NCBI GenBank assembly: GCA_003218345.1
Contig: QHNF01000058.1
Location: 1 to 9,548 of the forward strand
DNA length: 9,548 nucleotides
Origin: Verrucomicrobiota bacterium
GTDB taxonomy: Bacteria; Verrucomicrobiota; Verrucomicrobiia; Chthoniobacterales; UBA10450
Reading direction: 5' to 3'
Shown here piece after piece: positions 7,528 through 9,548 of this stretch. A model generated the notes under the pieces. It saw nothing but the letters and a program-made list of their open reading frames with translations, did no database searches and was not told where the DNA came from. Position 1 is the stretch's first letter. Each line of letters opens with the position of its first letter. Both the position numbers and the translations under genes were made by a program.

Positions 7528-7587
7528 CGGCGTACGCCGTGGAGCGCACGCGCCTCGCGTGCCATTTGCCGCGCCCTCGCGGCAAAC
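7528..7587. repeat. One-armed copy of the palindromic element plus a 12-bp perfect palindrome
   Basis: CGGCGTACGCCG (7528-7539) is a perfect 12-bp palindrome. Right after it, 7543-7561 matches the left arm of the element at 232-389 (241-259) at 18 of 19 bases. As in that element, a hairpin with a 9-bp stem follows within a few bases. Here the stem is perfect: TTTGCCGCG (7565-7573) with CGCGGCAAA (7578-7586) around CCCT. No right terminal arm is visible in the following 300 bp, so this is a half or decayed copy. It lies between the stop of the small basic protein gene and the start of the TPR operon, where it could act as a terminator or separate the two transcripts. Confidence 0.7.
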
Positions 7588-7666
7588 CCTTCTGTGTGTT
7601 CAACCCCTTCGAGCGATGTTCGGTGTTCGGCGTTGACCGTTATCTGGAAGGCCAGCTGACCGCTCG

Positions 7667-7771
7667 TTATGCCTTATACCGGAGACGCTTCTTATGCCGG
7701 TGCGCCTTCATGCGCTTGCGGCGCTTGTGCTTTGCAATTTTCGCTTTGCGTCTTTTTTTGAGAGAGCCCAT
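7667..7771 (-). CDS. AURKAIP1/COX24-like mini ribosome-associated protein (34 aa)
   Basis: The ATG at 7769-7771 opens a 34-codon frame ending in TAA (7667-7669). The protein begins MGSLKKRRKAKIAKHKRRKR and ends AHRHKKRLRYKA; well over half its residues are Lys, Arg or His. The pattern KKRRKxKIxKHKRRKRxKxxRHKKR matches the AURKAIP1/COX24 (DUF1713) domain found in very short bacterial proteins and in the mitochondrial small-subunit protein mS38. Related mini proteins such as bS22 of mycobacteria bind the 30S subunit near the decoding region. By analogy this would be a cytoplasmic protein binding 16S rRNA; that role is inferred. No clear Shine-Dalgarno precedes the ATG, only an A-rich stretch (ACAAAAAAACTGA). 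The gene is easily missed because of its size, and its antisense frame forms a longer, Arg-rich false ORF. Identification is by motif recognition only. Confidence 0.8.
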   Translation of the reverse strand: MGSLKKRRKAKIAKHKRRKRMKAHRHKKRLRYKA

Positions 7772-7893
7772 TCAGTTTTTTTGTTCTCGCGAGTCGCGAT
7801 TCAACCATCTAATGCGCCGCGTTGCAACTTACTTCTTTTGCTGCGACATCGAGGGCTTCTTGCGTCTGGGTAGCTGTTAGCTTCATCTACTAG

Positions 7894-8157
7894 TTAGGGC
7901 ACGAGGCGTTGATGTTTCTCTCGTACGAGTAGAAAAATCAGAACTGTTTGCGCCGCAATCACAGCTATTGCTGCTTCTGCGGCGCGGTATTGTCCGCGTA
8001 AGTTTTCATGGACGCGCTCAATTCCTTGGTCGCCCGGTCGCATTATCGACAGAACGGCCTTCGTTCCTCGCGCCTGCATGAGCTGTTCAACGCCATTTGC
8101 CGCACACAGAATGATTCAAAATGCGGCCAAACTGAAGATCAATGTGCGAGTCTTCAT
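7894..8157 (-). pseudogene. Small two-helix membrane protein interrupted by in-frame TGA
   Basis: From ATG 8155-8157 the frame reads MKTRTLIFSLAAF, then TGA (8116-8118), then continues in the same frame without interruption as IILCAANGVEQLM to TAA at 7894-7896. The total is 88 codons including both stops. The part before and just after the TGA looks like one hydrophobic leader or helix split by the stop. A second hydrophobic stretch is AAIAVIAAQTVLIFLLV near the end, followed by the charged tail REKHQRLVP. The protein is not a family I recognise. Possible explanations are a recent nonsense mutation (for example TGG Trp to TGA), a sequencing error, readthrough, or translation only from ATG 8077-8079 (61 residues, leader lost). 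It follows the M28 peptidase stop by 56 bp on the same strand, so it could be co-transcribed. Calling it a gene at all rests on the leader-like start and on the frame continuing after the TGA. Confidence 0.5.
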
Positions 8158-8213
8158 GTGATAGGCAATATCCGGCCTAACGCGAATTAGACCGATTTAT
8201 TGGCTCTGCTATA

Positions 8214-9548
8214 TCACCTCTTGATCATCTCATCGCGCTTGGCTTTGAATTCGGACCCAGGTTTCCATTCCGGAAATTTATCGCCATTGGCGACTTGATA
8301 GCCTGCCTCAAATAAAAGGTCGACATCCTGCACCGCGCCAGAGAGGTCCCAGTTTGGATCAACTTCGTCTGATACCTGGTGATAATGATGCGCGGTGTAA
8401 TCATCTTTCTTTTCCTTACCGAAATTTGCAGGTTTGCCGATGAAATCTTTGCCGCCGCCGGTGTAGAGGGAAGGCACGCCGCGTTTCGAGAACTCAAAAT
8501 GATCCGCCCGATAAAAACTGCCTTTTTCGGGCTGACTGTTTGGTTTCATCACTCGTCCGTTGCGCTTGGCAGCTGCTGCCAATAGGTCATCGAGTGTTGA
8601 GTTATTATCACTCAGGTCTTCGATGTCGCGCGTTTTCCCCCATGGATTCACTGTGTCGATATTGATGTCGGCGAGCGTTTTTTCCAGCGGATAAAGCGGA
8701 TGTTCTGCGTAAAACTTCGCGCCAAGCAATCCGGCTTCTTCAGCAGTGGTAGCCATAAACAGCAGCGAGCGCCTTGGCAGCGGATTCAACTCTGTGAAGG
8801 CGCCCGCGAGCTGGATAAGAGATGCAACGCCGGACGCGTTATCGATCGCGCCGTTAAAAATTTGGTCGCCTTGCAACTCCGGATGACGTCCGAGATGGTC
8901 CCAGTGCGCTGTGTACAGTACGTATTCGCCCTGCAATTTCGGATCACTCCCTTCGAGTTTCCCGATGACGTTATGCGATTTGAACGAGCGAAGCTGTTGT
9001 TTGATCTCGATCCTGGCTTTCGCGTTCAATCTAACAGGTCGGAATTTTTTCAGTGCATCAAAATCGTGACTGCAATCGGCCAGCAATTTCTTCGCGACAT
9101 CAAGAGTGATCCACGAGCGCGCCTCGACCGCATCCATGTTCTTGTTAGGCGAGTCGATCTCATAATTTTCTTTGGCCCAGCTCGTTTTCACCACAGAATA
9201 GGGATACCCGGCGGGGTCGGTTTCGTGGATGATGATGGCAGTCGCAGCGCCTTTTTGTGCCGCAATCTCGTATTTGTACATCCAGCGCCCGTAATAGGTC
9301 ATTGCTTTTCCTCTAAACATTTTCTCATTGAGTTTTGACGGATCTTTGGGATCGGGAATCGGCGGATCGCCAACTAGCATCAGCAACGTTTTACCGTGCG
9401 CATCCACACCTTTGTAATCGTCCCACCCGTACTCCGGTGCCACGATTCCGTATCCGACAAAAACCGCATCTGATTTGTCGATCTTGATTTCCGGTTTGAG
9501 GCGCGCCGAGGACGCGATGAAATCATCGGGATATTTAAGATCAATCGT
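8214..9548 (-). CDS. M28-family zinc aminopeptidase with PA-like domain (N-terminus beyond window edge)
   Basis: The frame is open from the right edge (first codon at 9548) to TGA at 8214-8216, giving 444 residues of a C-terminal part; the true start lies outside. The first half ([21 protein letters not shown], continuing to [14 protein letters not shown]) resembles the protease-associated domain inserted in many M28 peptidases. The catalytic half has the M28 metal-binding motifs in order: AHWDHLG (His and Asp), [10 protein letters not shown] (bridging Asp), [10 protein letters not shown] (Glu-Glu, general base plus ligand), NIDTVNPWG (Asp) and YHQVSDE (last His). All expected residues are present, so it should be an active two-zinc exopeptidase. 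Family members with this layout are normally about 500-560 residues with a signal peptide, acting in the periplasm or outside the cell in peptide scavenging. The signal peptide cannot be seen here. Downstream on the same strand is the interrupted small membrane protein. Confidence 0.92.
   Translation of the reverse strand, partial: TIDLKYPDDFIASSARLKPEIKIDKSDAVFVGYGIVAPEYGWDDYKGVDAHGKTLLMLVGDPPIPDPKDPSKLNEKMFRGKAMTYYGRWMYKYEIAAQKGAATAIIIHETDPAGYPYSVVKTSWAKENYEIDSPNKNMDAVEARSWITLDVAKKLLADCSHDFDALKKFRPVRLNAKARIEIKQQLRSFKSHNVIGKLEGSDPKLQGEYVLYTAHWDHLGRHPELQGDQIFNGAIDNASGVASLIQLAGAFTELNPLPRRSLLFMATTAEEAGLLGAKFYAEHPLYPLEKTLADINIDTVNPWGKTRDIEDLSDNNSTLDDLLAAAAKRNGRVMKPNSQPEKGSFYRADHFEFSKRGVPSLYTGGGKDFIGKPANFGKEKKDDYTAHHYHQVSDEVDPNWDLSGAVQDVDLLFEAGYQVANGDKFPEWKPGSEFKAKRDEMIKR

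Noticed and set aside
7424..7603. 60-residue N-terminal extension of the exported TPR protein
   Set aside because: The extension crosses hairpin repeats and would put the clear signal peptide in the interior; the start at 7423 is far better.
7521..7880. 119-codon plus-strand ORF rich in Arg, Cys and Phe
   Set aside because: It runs through the palindromic repeats and is the antisense of the Lys/Arg-rich mini protein, which explains its odd composition.
7809..7886. 25-residue minus-strand ORF starting MKLTATQTQEALDVAAKEV
   Set aside because: Reasonable-looking but very short, without a recognisable motif or ribosome-binding site. The 122 bp between the interrupted gene and the mini protein holds nothing else I can support.
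8700..9338. 212-codon plus-strand ORF
   Set aside because: Antisense to the M28 peptidase, whose catalytic motifs make the minus-strand reading certain.

Overview
The window looks like a chromosomal segment of a Gram-negative bacterium of moderate GC content. A soil member of the Verrucomicrobiota (PVC group) is my best guess. The reasons are two large TPR proteins flanking an AI-2E family permease, Pro/Ala/Ser/Thr-rich tails and linkers, a tiny Arg/Lys-rich AURKAIP1/COX24-type protein, and GC-rich palindromic intergenic repeats. No marker gene fixes the taxon. I see no rRNA, tRNA, CRISPR array, transposase or phage gene.

Left part (1-2168): the window opens inside a plus-strand gene for a cyclic-phosphodiesterase-like 2H phosphoesterase, of which only the C-terminal 79 residues are present. 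Its stop codon lies inside a 158-bp palindromic element (232-389) with 33-bp terminal inverted repeats. A calcineurin-like metallophosphoesterase gene follows on the minus strand (418-1137), converging on the first gene. It diverges from a plus-strand nucleotidyltransferase-fold gene (about 1341-2168).

Middle part (2228-7423): three minus-strand genes, transcribed right to left, form a probable operon. They encode an exported TPR protein with a signal peptide (5579-7423), an AI-2E family permease (4152-5582, GTG start overlapping the previous stop by 4 bp), and a membrane-anchored TPR protein (2228-4087). A role in envelope scaffolding or transport is plausible but unproven.

Right part (7424-9548): a repeat-rich promoter region (about 7465-7590) holds a second, one-armed copy of the palindromic element and other hairpins. 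Beyond it, on the minus strand, are a 34-residue AURKAIP1/COX24-like basic protein (7667-7771), a small two-helix membrane protein interrupted by an in-frame TGA (7894-8157), and the C-terminal 444 residues of a secreted-type M28 zinc aminopeptidase that runs off the right edge (8214-9548).

Most of the content is ordinary housekeeping and accessory material. The points most worth a second look are the palindromic element family, the mini ribosome-associated-type protein, and the TGA-interrupted small membrane protein. I did not find a convincing new multi-gene system.
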